Source: Sediminicola arcticus
GTDB lineage: Bacteria; Bacteroidota; Bacteroidia; Flavobacteriales; Flavobacteriaceae
DNA: 64,000 bases
Reading direction: 5' to 3'
Assembly (NCBI RefSeq): GCF_040566695.1
Contig: NZ_JBEXAE010000005.1
Coordinates: forward strand, 124,001-188,000
A model generated the notes under the pieces. That model did not search any database. It was not told where the DNA came from and saw nothing but the letters and a program-made list of their open reading frames with translations. How positions within the stretch are numbered: the stretch's first letter is position 1; each line of letters starts with the position of its first letter. Of the stretch, positions 8,847 to 18,170 are shown one piece after another. The translations under genes and the position numbers were made by a program.

Positions 8847-9221
8847 GTGAAAAGAATGAAACATTTTGGCTTTTTTAGCCTTCTGATTTTGATGTTTTTT
8901 TGGGGTATAGGTAATGCAGTTTATGCATCATCATCTACTTCTATTCCCTTGAGTTCACATTTGAGTAATGATATAAAGTTGAAAAAACTTCTCAATAAAG
9001 AGGGAGTCGTTTTTACTTTTCAACAACAAGAATTTGAAACGGTTCTGCAGCTTTCAGTCCTTGATAAAATAAATACACAGTTTTGGCTGACTTCAAAAAG
9101 GATAGCACCTGTTCTTTGTAGTCTTAAAGGTTCCGAAATTCAATATATTATTTATTCCAATACCATAGAACCTGGGTTGGACACGTTGACCATGATTTTT
9201 CCCTTTCATACTTATATTTAA
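8847..9221 (+). CDS. Secreted hypothetical protein, unknown family
   Basis: 124 aa with an N-terminal signal sequence (basic MKRMKH, hydrophobic FFSLLILMFFWGIG, likely cleavage after VYA). The mature part is about 95 residues, with KLKKLLNKEG and alternating strand-like segments. I do not recognise it. The reading begins at a GTG; an ATG three codons later (8856) is equally possible and gives the same signal peptide. Single gene. Confidence 0.5.
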   Translation: MKRMKHFGFFSLLILMFFWGIGNAVYASSSTSIPLSSHLSNDIKLKKLLNKEGVVFTFQQQEFETVLQLSVLDKINTQFWLTSKRIAPVLCSLKGSEIQYIIYSNTIEPGLDTLTMIFPFHTYI

Positions 9222-9370
9222 AATTGTTTGGTAAAACAAGTCTGATTTAGAGGAACCGTGCTGTTTCTCTCAGTCTAAGTCGCACCTATAATTTGTCCTT
9301 CATTGGGCTATTTTTGAGTGCACCTTCAACAAAATATCAAACATTTATTTCAACATTTAAATATTGAGTC

Positions 9371-9880
9371 ATGGATTTAGAATTAGTAATTATATCATTA
9401 ATACTTGTAGCAAGTGTTTTCGTACCGTTTTTTATTATTGATTTTTCTGGTAAAAGTGGAATCAAACAAATGAGGAACTTGTTTAAATTAGAACAGGTCA
9501 AGTATAATTTGAAAGTGACCGAGCAAGAAAATTGGGGTAATACTTTTATTGGCATTGACAGAGTACAGAAAAAAATGCTTTTCATGAAGTTTTTAGAAGC
9601 AGAGCCCACAATTCATCTAATAGATTTAGGTAAAATCCAATCTTGTGAAATTGAAAGTAAAGTGGAAATTATTAAAACAAAAATTAAAAAAGATAGCATT
9701 TTACAACAACTAAATCTAAAAATCACCTCTCCTGGTACCAATAGCTTTGAAGGTATTCTTAACTTTTACGATGCAGAAGGTATCTATGGGGAAGATTTTG
9801 AAATGGCAAGAGCTGAAAAATGGAAAACGATCGTTAAAGAGCATATGAGTACCATGTCCGCTGGTAAGAAGGCAGCATAA
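9371..9880 (+). CDS. Membrane-anchored hypothetical protein
   Basis: 169 aa. One N-terminal membrane helix (about residues 4-24, ELVIISLILVASVFVPFFII), then a soluble domain of mixed alpha/beta character with IDRVQKKMLF, DLGKIQSCEI and a Lys-rich strand region, ending in a helical segment (FEMARAEKWKTIVKEHM). The order of short beta segments recalls a PH-like fold, but this is weak inference. It lies 85 bp before nhaD on the same strand and could be transcribed with it. Not a family I can name. Confidence 0.55.
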   Translation: MDLELVIISLILVASVFVPFFIIDFSGKSGIKQMRNLFKLEQVKYNLKVTEQENWGNTFIGIDRVQKKMLFMKFLEAEPTIHLIDLGKIQSCEIESKVEIIKTKIKKDSILQQLNLKITSPGTNSFEGILNFYDAEGIYGEDFEMARAEKWKTIVKEHMSTMSAGKKAA

Positions 9881-9965
9881 CTTAATAAACCAAATAAAAT
9901 TGTAATCTAATGAATGTAAAATTGAATAACTGGACAGGTATTAGTAAACTCTCGTGCAAGTAACT

Positions 9966-11231
9966 ATGGAAATAACTATTGTAGTTTTCGTTATTGGTTA
10001 TCTATTAATTGCTATGGAGCATGTTGTAAAGCTAGATAAGGCGGCAACAGCTCTTTTTACTGGGGTTTTGTTGTGGGTGCTTTTGGTTTTTAACCAAACA
10101 GAACTTAGTGAGACATTAGTTCAACTCAAGGAACATTTCGAGGAGATTTCTGAAATCTTGTTTTTCCTTTTGGGTGCCATGACCATTGTAGAGCTTATAG
10201 ACTCCCACGACGGTTTTAAGGTCATTCATAAAGTGATAAAGACAACCAACAAGAAAAAGTTATTATGGATCTTAACTATTTTAACCTTCTTTCTTTCTGC
10301 GGTATTGGATAACCTGACCACAACAATTGTCATGATTGCTCTATTGAAAAAGTTTATGGATAGTAAAAATGATCTCTGGTATTTTGCTGGGTTTATTGTG
10401 ATAGCGGCAAATGCTGGCGGGGCATGGTCTCCAATAGGGGATGTGACCACTATAATGTTATGGAACGGAGGGCAAGTCTCTACTCACTCTATCCTTACAG
10501 AGGTCTTCTGGCCTAGCGTTGCCTGCTTGTTAGTGCCACTAATTTTAGTCTCCTTTTTTCTTAAGGGAAAAGTGCAAAGTGTGGTTTTGGAACAGAAACC
10601 AAGTCATCAACAGATTGGGAATGGAGAAAGCATGTTTGTACTTATTTTAGGGGTACTTTCTTTATTGTTTGTACCTGTGTTTAAGACAATTACGCACCTA
10701 CCGCCATTTATGGGCATGTTATTCAGTTTGGGAGTGCTTTGGATAGCCACAGAAATTATACATAGGAAGAAGCCTTTTGAAATTAAGCATCACTTTTCGG
10801 TTGCAAATACTATCAGGCGTATAGATACGCCCAGTATATTGTTCTTCATGGGTATCTTACTTGCTGTAGCAGCGATGCAGACCAATGGGGTACTCGGTGC
10901 CGTAGGAAATTCACTGGACAGTTCATTTGATAATTACTATATTGTAAATATTCTTTTAGGTCTATTGTCTTCTGTGGTAGATAACGTACCATTAGTGGCC
11001 GGGGCTATGGGGATGTATACCATGGAACGTTACCCTCAGGATCATGAATTTTGGAATTTTTTAGCCTATTGTGCAGGTACTGGCGGTAGTGCTTTGATTA
11101 TTGGTTCAGCAGCAGGAGTTGCAGCTATGGGAATTTTAAAGATAGATTTTATTTGGTATCTTAAACGCATAACATGGTTGGCCCTTCTCGGTTATTTTTC
11201 TGGGATAGTGGTCTTTATCTTAATGAATTAA
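9966..11231 (+). CDS. nhaD: Na+/H+ antiporter, NhaD family
   Basis: Inner-membrane antiporter that expels Na+ (or Li+) in exchange for protons, as expected of a marine organism. 421 aa with about 11-12 helices. Conserved blocks are VLDNLTTTIVM (about residue 113), GGAWSPIGDVTTIMLW (about 157-172) and SSVVDNVPLVAGAMGM (about 340), including the buried Asp and Thr residues of the ion-transporter superfamily. I prefer ATG 9966 (MEITIVVFV) over an in-frame GTG at 9954 because it begins at the first helix. The stop overlaps the start of kup by one base (TAATG), so the two are co-translated. Confidence 0.9.
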   Translation: MEITIVVFVIGYLLIAMEHVVKLDKAATALFTGVLLWVLLVFNQTELSETLVQLKEHFEEISEILFFLLGAMTIVELIDSHDGFKVIHKVIKTTNKKKLLWILTILTFFLSAVLDNLTTTIVMIALLKKFMDSKNDLWYFAGFIVIAANAGGAWSPIGDVTTIMLWNGGQVSTHSILTEVFWPSVACLLVPLILVSFFLKGKVQSVVLEQKPSHQQIGNGESMFVLILGVLSLLFVPVFKTITHLPPFMGMLFSLGVLWIATEIIHRKKPFEIKHHFSVANTIRRIDTPSILFFMGILLAVAAMQTNGVLGAVGNSLDSSFDNYYIVNILLGLLSSVVDNVPLVAGAMGMYTMERYPQDHEFWNFLAYCAGTGGSALIIGSAAGVAAMGILKIDFIWYLKRITWLALLGYFSGIVVFILMN

Positions 11232-13168
11232 TGAAAGCATCCGATCATAAAGTATCCCTAGCCTCACTATTGATGACGCTAGGGATAGTTTTTGGGGATA
11301 TTGGCACCTCTCCCTTATACGTTTTTACAGCCATAACACAAGGTAAAAACTTTGACGAACTACTGGTTTTGGGGAGTCTTTCTTGTGTGTTTTGGACACT
11401 GATGCTGTTGGCAACAGTTAAATATATTTATCTGGCACTTAATGCAGATAATCATGGGGAAGGGGGGATTTTTGCTCTTTATGCGCTTTTGCGAAAAACA
11501 AAATCGAAATGGATCATCTATCCCGCCCTAATCGGGTGTGCTACTTTGATCAGCGATGGCTTTATAACCCCAGCCATATCTATATCATCGGCAGTAGAAG
11601 GTGTTTCAATACTCTATAGCGATATTCCTACATTGCCCATTGTATGTGTCATTATTATAGGTCTCTTCTTAATACAACAGTTCGGCACTAAAAAAATAGG
11701 AGGACTATTTGGACCAGTGATGTTGCTTTGGTTTTTGACTTTAGGATTTTTAGGTGTTAGGCAATTGATACAAAATCCGGAAGTGCTTAAGGCTATTAAT
11801 CCTATGTATGCATTAACCTTCTTGATCAATTATCCAGAAGCACTATGGATATTGGGTGCAGTCTTCTTATGTACCACAGGAGCAGAAGCGCTTTACTCTG
11901 ATTTAGGGCATTGTGGAAAAAGGAATATACGGCTGACCTGGATTTTTGTTTTATCTATGTTGTTATTAAATTATTTTGGTCAAGCGGCATATTGTCTCTC
12001 CTTGCCAAAAGGGGAGCAGTTAGATTCTGTTTTTTATGCCACCGTTCCTCAGGGCTGGTTGCCCTATGTGATTGGGATTGCAACGGTGTCCACTATTGTG
12101 GCGAGCCAGGCTTTAATCACCGGTATTTTTACCTTGGTGAATGAGGCTATCAAGCTAAAATTATGGACGAACTTAAAAGTAAAGTACCCTTCAGATCATA
12201 AAGGGCAGATCTACATCCCTTTTATCAATTACTTTTTATTGGTAGGATGTTTGTTAGTCGTATTTATTTTCAAAAGATCATCTAACATGGAATCGGCCTA
12301 CGGATTGGCTATTACGATAGACATGCTAATGACTAGCTTGTTGTTGGGATATTTATTATTGATCAGGGCAAAAAAAGGTGAAATCATAATTACGCTCTTA
12401 TTCTCCTTGTTCCTACTAGTGGAAACCACATTTTTAATTTCGAACTTAAACAAGATTATACATGGAGGTTGGTTCACCTTGTTGTTAGCCTTATTCCTTT
12501 TCACCTTATTGCTATTTTACCGTTTTGCAAGGCAATTACGTAGTAGAGTTGCGGAATACCAAAAACTGGAAGAAGTTACCCCTTTGTTGACGGACGTAAT
12601 GAATAATGATAAATTGCCTTATTTGGCGACTAATCTTGTATTGCCTACAAGGTCTTCTAGGGTGAACTTTATTGACATGACCATTGTGCATTCTTTGTTC
12701 TATCTCCAGCCCAAGAAGGCAGAAGTATATTGGTTTTTACATTTGCATATTACAGACGTACCATACGGTATTGCATATACGGTGACTACTATAATTCCAC
12801 AAAAATGTTTTTTCATTAAATTAAATATAGGCTTTAAAGAACGCCATTTGTTAGATTATAAAATGAAAAATATACATGCCGATTTGGTTAAATCTGGTGA
12901 GGTTTCTGGGCATAATATTTTTTATCAGGATCCGAACTTGCAGGTCCCTCCTGATTTTAAGTACATATTGATCAATTCAAGGGTTGCTTCAGATAACCGA
13001 CTCACCGTGCTGGAAGCCTTTAGCGTTCGTATTTATCGCTTTTTAAAATCTATGGGCCTTACTGCCATAGAAGATTTTGGATTGGATGAAACCAATACCA
13101 TTGAAGAAAAAATACCCATCAATGTGGCAAAAAGGGACAATTTGCATATAACAAGGATTGAATCTTAA
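11231..13168 (+). CDS. kup: Low-affinity K+ uptake protein, KUP/HAK/KT family
   Basis: Proton-coupled potassium importer of 645 aa. The signature GDIGTSPLYVF lies near residue 22 and NHGEGGIFALYALL near residue 75; about 12 membrane helices fill residues 10-430, followed by a cytoplasmic C-terminal domain of about 200 residues. The ATG at 11231 is chosen because it shares its A with the TAA of nhaD and gives the standard N-terminus; a longer reading frame from 11174 adds residues that overlap nhaD and do not resemble the family. Pairing Na+ export with K+ import suggests joint control of ion balance. Confidence 0.94.
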   Translation: MKASDHKVSLASLLMTLGIVFGDIGTSPLYVFTAITQGKNFDELLVLGSLSCVFWTLMLLATVKYIYLALNADNHGEGGIFALYALLRKTKSKWIIYPALIGCATLISDGFITPAISISSAVEGVSILYSDIPTLPIVCVIIIGLFLIQQFGTKKIGGLFGPVMLLWFLTLGFLGVRQLIQNPEVLKAINPMYALTFLINYPEALWILGAVFLCTTGAEALYSDLGHCGKRNIRLTWIFVLSMLLLNYFGQAAYCLSLPKGEQLDSVFYATVPQGWLPYVIGIATVSTIVASQALITGIFTLVNEAIKLKLWTNLKVKYPSDHKGQIYIPFINYFLLVGCLLVVFIFKRSSNMESAYGLAITIDMLMTSLLLGYLLLIRAKKGEIIITLLFSLFLLVETTFLISNLNKIIHGGWFTLLLALFLFTLLLFYRFARQLRSRVAEYQKLEEVTPLLTDVMNNDKLPYLATNLVLPTRSSRVNFIDMTIVHSLFYLQPKKAEVYWFLHLHITDVPYGIAYTVTTIIPQKCFFIKLNIGFKERHLLDYKMKNIHADLVKSGEVSGHNIFYQDPNLQVPPDFKYILINSRVASDNRLTVLEAFSVRIYRFLKSMGLTAIEDFGLDETNTIEEKIPINVAKRDNLHITRIES

Positions 13169-13225
13169 TATTAAAACACTTGATAGAAAAAATAGAATCC
13201 TAAAATTTAATTGAAGGCTTTTGTT

Positions 13226-14305
13226 TTAATTACCACTTGCTTGTAGTTTTTTAGTAACCATCGCCTCAATATAATGTATTTGTAATAGTGCTTTTTTGCT
13301 AAAATCCAATAAACTAAGACTTCTGTCTAAGTTTTGATCTACATAGGAAACTTTGTAGTAGGTATCGTTGTTTAGGTAATCTGTCAGGGCTCTTAATCCA
13401 TGGATAAAGGGCATGAAGACAACGCCCAAAGGAAGTGATTTCAGTTCTGGTGGAGTAAGGAAATTAGAAGTGGTTTTAAGTCCATCCAAGAGGGATTCGA
13501 ACATGATTTTATCAAATGTGATTTTGTCGTGGTTTTTTTCATCCTCTTTCCCCGTATTCGCAATGGTACGTACCAAATCTCCAAAATCATAATAAAAATA
13601 GCCCTTCATGATCGTATCTAAGTCAATAAAGCACAACGCTTGGTTGGTTTTTTTGGAGAATAGAATATTATTTAATTTGGTATCGTTATGACAGATTCGC
13701 GAAGGCAATTTAAGACTAGATAGTTCCGAAAGCTGCGGAAATATAAAAGTTACAAATTCAATTGCAACAATTGCTTTATGGAGTCTTTCTTGGCTTGCAT
13801 TATTCATTGCTTCTTGGAACTGTACTTTTCGCAATTTCAAATCGTGGAATTGGGGAATGGTATCCACAAATTGGTCTGAAGTAGCATTTTGTAACAAAGA
13901 ATGGAACTTACCCAAAATCTTTCCCGCTTCATGTGCCACTTTGGTATTTAGGGCTATGTCATAAGCAATACTGTTAGGAACATACCTTATAAGCCTCCAA
14001 TAGTCCTGATGTTTTAATTCGCAAAAAAGTTCGCCGGTTTTTGTTGGGACCAAAGCTACAGTGCTATACTCTTTATCTTTTAGATAAGATAGGGTATTGG
14101 ACATATTGCTCATTACCGCAGGCACATTGGAAAAAACTACGCTATTGATTCGTTGAAGTATATATAGGGGCTGCCCGTGTTCTAAAACCAGGAAGGTGTC
14201 GTTTATATAGCCTTGATTTATTTTACTAAAGGTATAATTGCCTTGGTCAACAGAAAAGGTATTTAATAAATTTTGGAGATCCTTATTTTCATGAATAGTA
14301 TTCAT
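13226..14305 (-). CDS. Sugar kinase of the phosphotransferase (APH) fold, N-acetylhexosamine 1-kinase-like
   Basis: 359 aa with the APH/choline-kinase fold. The catalytic loop is HNDTKLNNILF (about residue 213) and the metal-binding Asp is in FIDLDT (about 233); YFYYDFGDLVR follows. The N-terminus has the INQGYINDTFLV nucleotide-binding hairpin. In Bacteroidota such proteins next to a nucleotidyltransferase resemble NahK or AmgK, which phosphorylate GlcNAc/GalNAc or MurNAc at C1; the substrate here is inferred. I start at ATG 14305, 5 bp after the upstream gene; an earlier in-frame ATG at 14329 would overlap it. It is not an antibiotic-resistance gene on this evidence. Confidence 0.75.
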   Translation of the reverse strand: MNTIHENKDLQNLLNTFSVDQGNYTFSKINQGYINDTFLVLEHGQPLYILQRINSVVFSNVPAVMSNMSNTLSYLKDKEYSTVALVPTKTGELFCELKHQDYWRLIRYVPNSIAYDIALNTKVAHEAGKILGKFHSLLQNATSDQFVDTIPQFHDLKLRKVQFQEAMNNASQERLHKAIVAIEFVTFIFPQLSELSSLKLPSRICHNDTKLNNILFSKKTNQALCFIDLDTIMKGYFYYDFGDLVRTIANTGKEDEKNHDKITFDKIMFESLLDGLKTTSNFLTPPELKSLPLGVVFMPFIHGLRALTDYLNNDTYYKVSYVDQNLDRSLSLLDFSKKALLQIHYIEAMVTKKLQASGN

Positions 14306-14310
14306 GTTCT

Positions 14311-15216
14311 TTAATTTAATTTGTCCCAAAGAGGGGATGGATATATAGTATTTTTGGTCATCTCCGTCAATTCCTTTACCGCCAGCTCTCGGTCATTAGC
14401 ATAGGTAACCCCAAACCATTTTCCACCTGAAGGCAATACGGTAACAGAGACTTTCTTTTTTGCTATTAACTCTTGGATCACTGCGGGAAGGTAGACTTCA
14501 CTGTTTTTTACTAATTCTTTATCTCTAAGAAATTGAGAAAAATATACTTCAATCTCAGAAAAGAGCATAGGCTGACATACCCAAAAATTCATACTCACTT
14601 TTTCTTCTCCACTGAAATACTCCCCAGAATCTAAGTCGGTTATTTCTCCTTTTTCGTATATAATCTTTAGTCGCTCTTGTAAATCTAAGAGGTTAGAATG
14701 TATTACGCTACAGATGCCCCTGGAAACAGATCCATTGGGGGAAAGCGTCTCTTTAAGGGTGTAACCCACCATAGCAAATACGGTGGTGCTTGTTGAGTTT
14801 TTTATAAATGAGGCCGCATGGTAAAATGCATCCCTACCGTAATAATCATCGGCATTCAATACCACAAAAGGGTTGGCAATATGTTGTCTGGCTGTCCAAA
14901 CAGCATGGGCGGTACCCCAGGGTTTAAGTCGTTCTTCTAAAATTTTTATTTCCCGGGGAAGCTCCTCTAATTCTTGTGAAAGGACATCTAATTTTAAGTT
15001 TTTTGGTATGCGTGTCTCTAAATGTACCTTAAGAAACTCAACATGGTCCCGTTGGGTGATGATAACAATATGATTAAAACCTGCCTCAATAGCATCGAAT
15101 ATACTAAACTCCATCAGGAATTCTTCTTTAGGGCCCAAACTGTCAAATTGTTTCAGTTTTCCGTAGCGGCTGCCTTTTCCAGCAGCCATTAATAACAGTG
15201 TCATCTTTTTTTGCAT
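14311..15216 (-). CDS. Sugar-1-phosphate nucleotidyltransferase
   Basis: Transfers a nucleotide to a sugar-1-phosphate. About 301 aa. The NTP-binding signature is MAAGKGSRYGKLKQ (residues about 10-23), the metal- and sugar-binding Asp pair is in VLNADDYYG, and GGKWFGVTYANDR lies near the C-terminus. The protein lacks the left-handed beta-helix of GlmU. Reading could start at 15252, 15216 or 15204; the first adds a hydrophobic extension (MEFLSKILFLLL) not seen in the family, so I use 15216. It precedes the kinase gene by 5 bp, so kinase and transferase probably act in sequence. Confidence 0.8.
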   Translation of the reverse strand: MQKKMTLLLMAAGKGSRYGKLKQFDSLGPKEEFLMEFSIFDAIEAGFNHIVIITQRDHVEFLKVHLETRIPKNLKLDVLSQELEELPREIKILEERLKPWGTAHAVWTARQHIANPFVVLNADDYYGRDAFYHAASFIKNSTSTTVFAMVGYTLKETLSPNGSVSRGICSVIHSNLLDLQERLKIIYEKGEITDLDSGEYFSGEEKVSMNFWVCQPMLFSEIEVYFSQFLRDKELVKNSEVYLPAVIQELIAKKKVSVTVLPSGGKWFGVTYANDRELAVKELTEMTKNTIYPSPLWDKLN

Positions 15217-15328
15217 CAGAAGTAAAAATAAGATTTTTGAGAGGAACTCCATTTTAAAAAAGAAGAGGCTTCATATATTATCTCAAAATGTCTAATTTAA
15301 ACCACCAATAACCAACTTATTTTAACAG

Positions 15329-16687
15329 ATGACCACAAGAAGAAAGTTTATTAAGAAAACGAGTGCGTTAGGAGCAGGAATACTGGTGACACCAGCCATA
15401 TCTTCCACTATTTTTGGAAATTTTGAATCCCAAAAGTTAAATATTGGTCTTATTGGCGTAGGGGAGCGGGGAAATAACCATCTAAGTAATTTGCTTTTGC
15501 GCAAGGATGTAAATGTAACGGCTATTTGCGACATTGATTCGAGTAGGGTTGAAGAAGCGAAGGACAAGATGACTAAGGCAGGTAAAAAAGCACCTAAAAT
15601 ATTCGGGAGCAATGACTATGATTATCGAAACCTCTTGGAATTAAAAGAGGTAGATGCCGTTATCATCGCCACCCCATGGCTTTGGCATACCAGAATGGCG
15701 GTAGATGCCATGGAAGCGAAGATATATGCTGGAGTTGAGGTATCTGCAGCAAATACTTTGGAGGAATGTTGGGATTTGGTAAATACTCACGAGCGTACAG
15801 GTACGCATATGATGATTTTGGAAAATGTCAATTACCGAAGGGACGTAATGGCCATTCTTAATATGGTCCGCCAAAACGTATTTGGTGAACTTGTACATTT
15901 TAGATGTGGGTATCAACACGATTTAAGGGAAGTTAAATTTAATAATGGGAAGCAACCTTATGGAGGGGGAGTTGAGTTTGGGGAAAAGGGATATTCCGAA
16001 GCCCGCTGGAGAACAGAACACTCGGTAAAGCGAAATGCCGATGTGTATCCCACCCACGGGGTTGGCCCTATTGCGGTCATGGCCGATATCAACAGGGGGA
16101 ATAGGTTTGTTTCCATGACGTCAAGCGCAAGCAAGGGCATAGGACTGCACAACCATATTATAAAACAAGCAGGGCAGGACCATCCAAATGCTAAAATAAA
16201 ATTTAAACAAGGTGATGTCATTACCTCTACTATAGAGACTGCCAATGCGGAAACTATTATTGTAACTCATGATTGTAACCTGCCAAGACCGTACTCGTTA
16301 GGGTTTAGGGTACAAGGTGCAAACGGACTCTGGGAGGTTGATGGTAATAGAATATATATAGAAGGAAAATCGGAGCCCCATAGATGGGATGTTGCCGATG
16401 ATTGGCTTAAGGAATACGATCACCCCCTTTGGAAAAAATATGGGGAATATGCGGAAGGATCTGGACATGGGGGAATGGATTTCTTTGTGCTGAACTCCTT
16501 TGTTGAATCTGCGAAACTCAATACTGCGCCACCACTGGATGCATATGATGCCGCGGCTTGGAGTGCCATAACCCCTTTGTCAGAGGTGTCCATAGAAAAC
16601 AATGGGGAGCCCCAAAACTTCCCTGATTTTACAAGAGGGTTATGGATGAAACGCCCGCCATATAATTGGATAAAGGAGACCTTTTAG
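15329..16687 (+). CDS. GH109 glycosidase (Gfo/Idh/MocA fold), probable alpha-N-acetylgalactosaminidase
   Basis: NAD-dependent glycosidase family that cleaves alpha-linked GalNAc by an oxidation-elimination mechanism. 452 aa. The twin-arginine signal TTRRKFIKK (residues 2-10) followed by a hydrophobic stretch points to Tat export with cofactor bound. The Rossmann motif is GLIGVGERGNNH (about 40-51). Family-typical blocks are IIATPW, ENVNYRRDVMAI and YPTHGVGPIAVM (about 239-250). It is divergent from the nucleotidyltransferase-kinase pair, sharing about 110 bp upstream, which suggests a common amino-sugar function. Some GH109-like proteins act as plain oxidoreductases, so activity needs proof. 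Confidence 0.85.
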   Translation: MTTRRKFIKKTSALGAGILVTPAISSTIFGNFESQKLNIGLIGVGERGNNHLSNLLLRKDVNVTAICDIDSSRVEEAKDKMTKAGKKAPKIFGSNDYDYRNLLELKEVDAVIIATPWLWHTRMAVDAMEAKIYAGVEVSAANTLEECWDLVNTHERTGTHMMILENVNYRRDVMAILNMVRQNVFGELVHFRCGYQHDLREVKFNNGKQPYGGGVEFGEKGYSEARWRTEHSVKRNADVYPTHGVGPIAVMADINRGNRFVSMTSSASKGIGLHNHIIKQAGQDHPNAKIKFKQGDVITSTIETANAETIIVTHDCNLPRPYSLGFRVQGANGLWEVDGNRIYIEGKSEPHRWDVADDWLKEYDHPLWKKYGEYAEGSGHGGMDFFVLNSFVESAKLNTAPPLDAYDAAAWSAITPLSEVSIENNGEPQNFPDFTRGLWMKRPPYNWIKETF

Positions 16688-16700
16688 AGGTATGGGAATA

Positions 16701-16724
16701 CATCTATCTTAAACATGATAGATG
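16701..16724 (+). terminator. Hairpin after the GH109 gene, overlapping the hemN control site
   Basis: CATCTATC (16701-16708) pairs with GATAGATG (16717-16724). It lies 13 bp after the GH109 stop and runs into the TGATAGATGTCA palindrome of the hemN promoter, so one arm serves both. The T-tract that follows is weak. Confidence 0.45.
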
Positions 16725-16758
16725 TCATATATTCTTTTCCGTAGGGCATTTACTTTTG
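16716..16758 (+). promoter_or_regulatory. FNR/CRP-type site and -7 box controlling hemN
   Basis: Palindrome TGATAGATGTCA (16716-16727) and -7 box TACTTTTG (16751-16758). The centre-to-centre distance is 33 bp, placing the site near -40, the class II activator position. No TTG -33 element is present, as expected of an activator-dependent promoter. The same arrangement precedes ccoS, ccoI and the usp gene at 28371. Confidence 0.82.
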
Positions 16759-16778
16759 AAACTATCAAAGTGCCATAA

Positions 16779-18140
16779 ATGTCAACATTAGTTCAAAAGT
16801 ACAATATTGCTGGTCCTAGATATACTAGTTACCCTACGGTTCCTTATTGGGATCTGGAATCTTTTTCAGGAAAAGCATGGCGGCAGACCATAATTCAAAG
16901 CTTTAAAGAAAGCAATACTACCGAGGGCATAAGCCTATATATTCATTTGCCCTTTTGTGAACAGATGTGCACCTTTTGTGGTTGCCATAAGCGCATTACA
17001 AAATGTCATGATAAAGAAGGGCCGTACATAAATGCGGTGCTTAAAGAATGGAGGCTCTACTGTGATTTGTTTTCTTACAGACCTAGGATCAAAGAATTGC
17101 ATTTGGGAGGGGGTACACCTACTTTTTTTTCTCCAGAAAATCTAAGGATGTTGATTGATGGTATTTTTAATAGTGCGGAAAAGGCCGAAGGTTCTGAATT
17201 CAGTTTTGAAGGTCACCCTAAAAATACGACTAAGGATCATCTCAAGACTTTGTTTGATCTTGGTTTTAGAAGGGTGAGTTTTGGGGTTCAGGATTATAAT
17301 GAAATGGTACAAAAGGCTATTAACAGGATTCAGCCTTTCGAAAATGTAAAGCGAGTAACAGAGTACGCTCGGGACATTGGATATACCTCTGTGGGGCATG
17401 ACATTATTTTCGGATTGCCTTTTCAGACCTTAACGCATGTAGAACAGACTATTTTAAAGACTAAAGAACTGATGCCCGATCGCTTGGCATTCTACAGCTA
17501 TGCTCATGTACCTTGGTTGAAGGATAATGGCCAGCGTGGCTATTTAGATGCTGATCTGCCCTCAGGGGATGAAAAGCGTGATCAATATGAAATGGGAAAG
17601 CGTACACTCGCAAAAGTGGGGTATAAAGAAATAGGGATGGATCATTTTGCCTTGCCATCTGACAACCTTTTTAATTCTATGGAATCTTCAACTTTACACA
17701 GAAATTTTATGGGTTATACGGCATCCAAAACCCAGTTGACGCCGGGTCTGGGTGTGTCTAGTATCAGTGATAGTTGGTACGCATTTGTCCAAAATGTAAA
17801 AGGCTTGGAAGAGTATTACCACCTTATTGAGAATAATATTATCCCTATCTATCGAGGTCACATTTTAACGGAGGCAGATCAAATAATAAGACAACATATC
17901 CTAAATTTAATGTGTCGCTTTGAAACCACTTGGTATACTCAGGAGGAATATTTTCCAGAACTTATGGATGTGTTAGAACGGTTAGGAGAAATGGAATCAG
18001 ATAGGTTAGTGGAGATTTCTAATAACGTTTTAAAAGTAACAGCAAAAGGCAGACCTTTCATTAGAAATATATGTATGGCCTTTGATGTATTGTTACACAA
18101 AAAAGCTCCCGATACACGTTTGTTTTCATTGACTATTTAA
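16779..18140 (+). CDS. hemN: Oxygen-independent coproporphyrinogen III oxidase (radical SAM)
   Basis: Converts coproporphyrinogen III to protoporphyrinogen IX without oxygen, for haem synthesis under low oxygen. 453 aa, the usual HemN length. The cluster motif is C60-x3-C64-x2-C67-G-C69, the extra Cys being typical of true HemN rather than HemW. GGGTPTF is at residues 110-116 and the N-terminus YNIAGPRYTSYPT is diagnostic. Promoter with an FNR-type site. The usp gene follows after 30 bp and is likely in the same operon. It supplies haem for the cbb3 oxidase encoded nearby. Confidence 0.96.
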   Translation: MSTLVQKYNIAGPRYTSYPTVPYWDLESFSGKAWRQTIIQSFKESNTTEGISLYIHLPFCEQMCTFCGCHKRITKCHDKEGPYINAVLKEWRLYCDLFSYRPRIKELHLGGGTPTFFSPENLRMLIDGIFNSAEKAEGSEFSFEGHPKNTTKDHLKTLFDLGFRRVSFGVQDYNEMVQKAINRIQPFENVKRVTEYARDIGYTSVGHDIIFGLPFQTLTHVEQTILKTKELMPDRLAFYSYAHVPWLKDNGQRGYLDADLPSGDEKRDQYEMGKRTLAKVGYKEIGMDHFALPSDNLFNSMESSTLHRNFMGYTASKTQLTPGLGVSSISDSWYAFVQNVKGLEEYYHLIENNIIPIYRGHILTEADQIIRQHILNLMCRFETTWYTQEEYFPELMDVLERLGEMESDRLVEISNNVLKVTAKGRPFIRNICMAFDVLLHKKAPDTRLFSLTI

Positions 18141-18170
18141 TAACAAAGATAAATCTGAAAATAAGAAATT

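Noticed and set aside
11174..11230. Upstream extension of kup
   Set aside because: It overlaps nhaD by 57 bp and adds residues unlike KUP; the TAATG start fits the family.
13226..14305. Aminoglycoside resistance gene
   Set aside because: The APH fold is shared with sugar kinases; pairing with a nucleotidyltransferase and a GH109 gene supports sugar metabolism.
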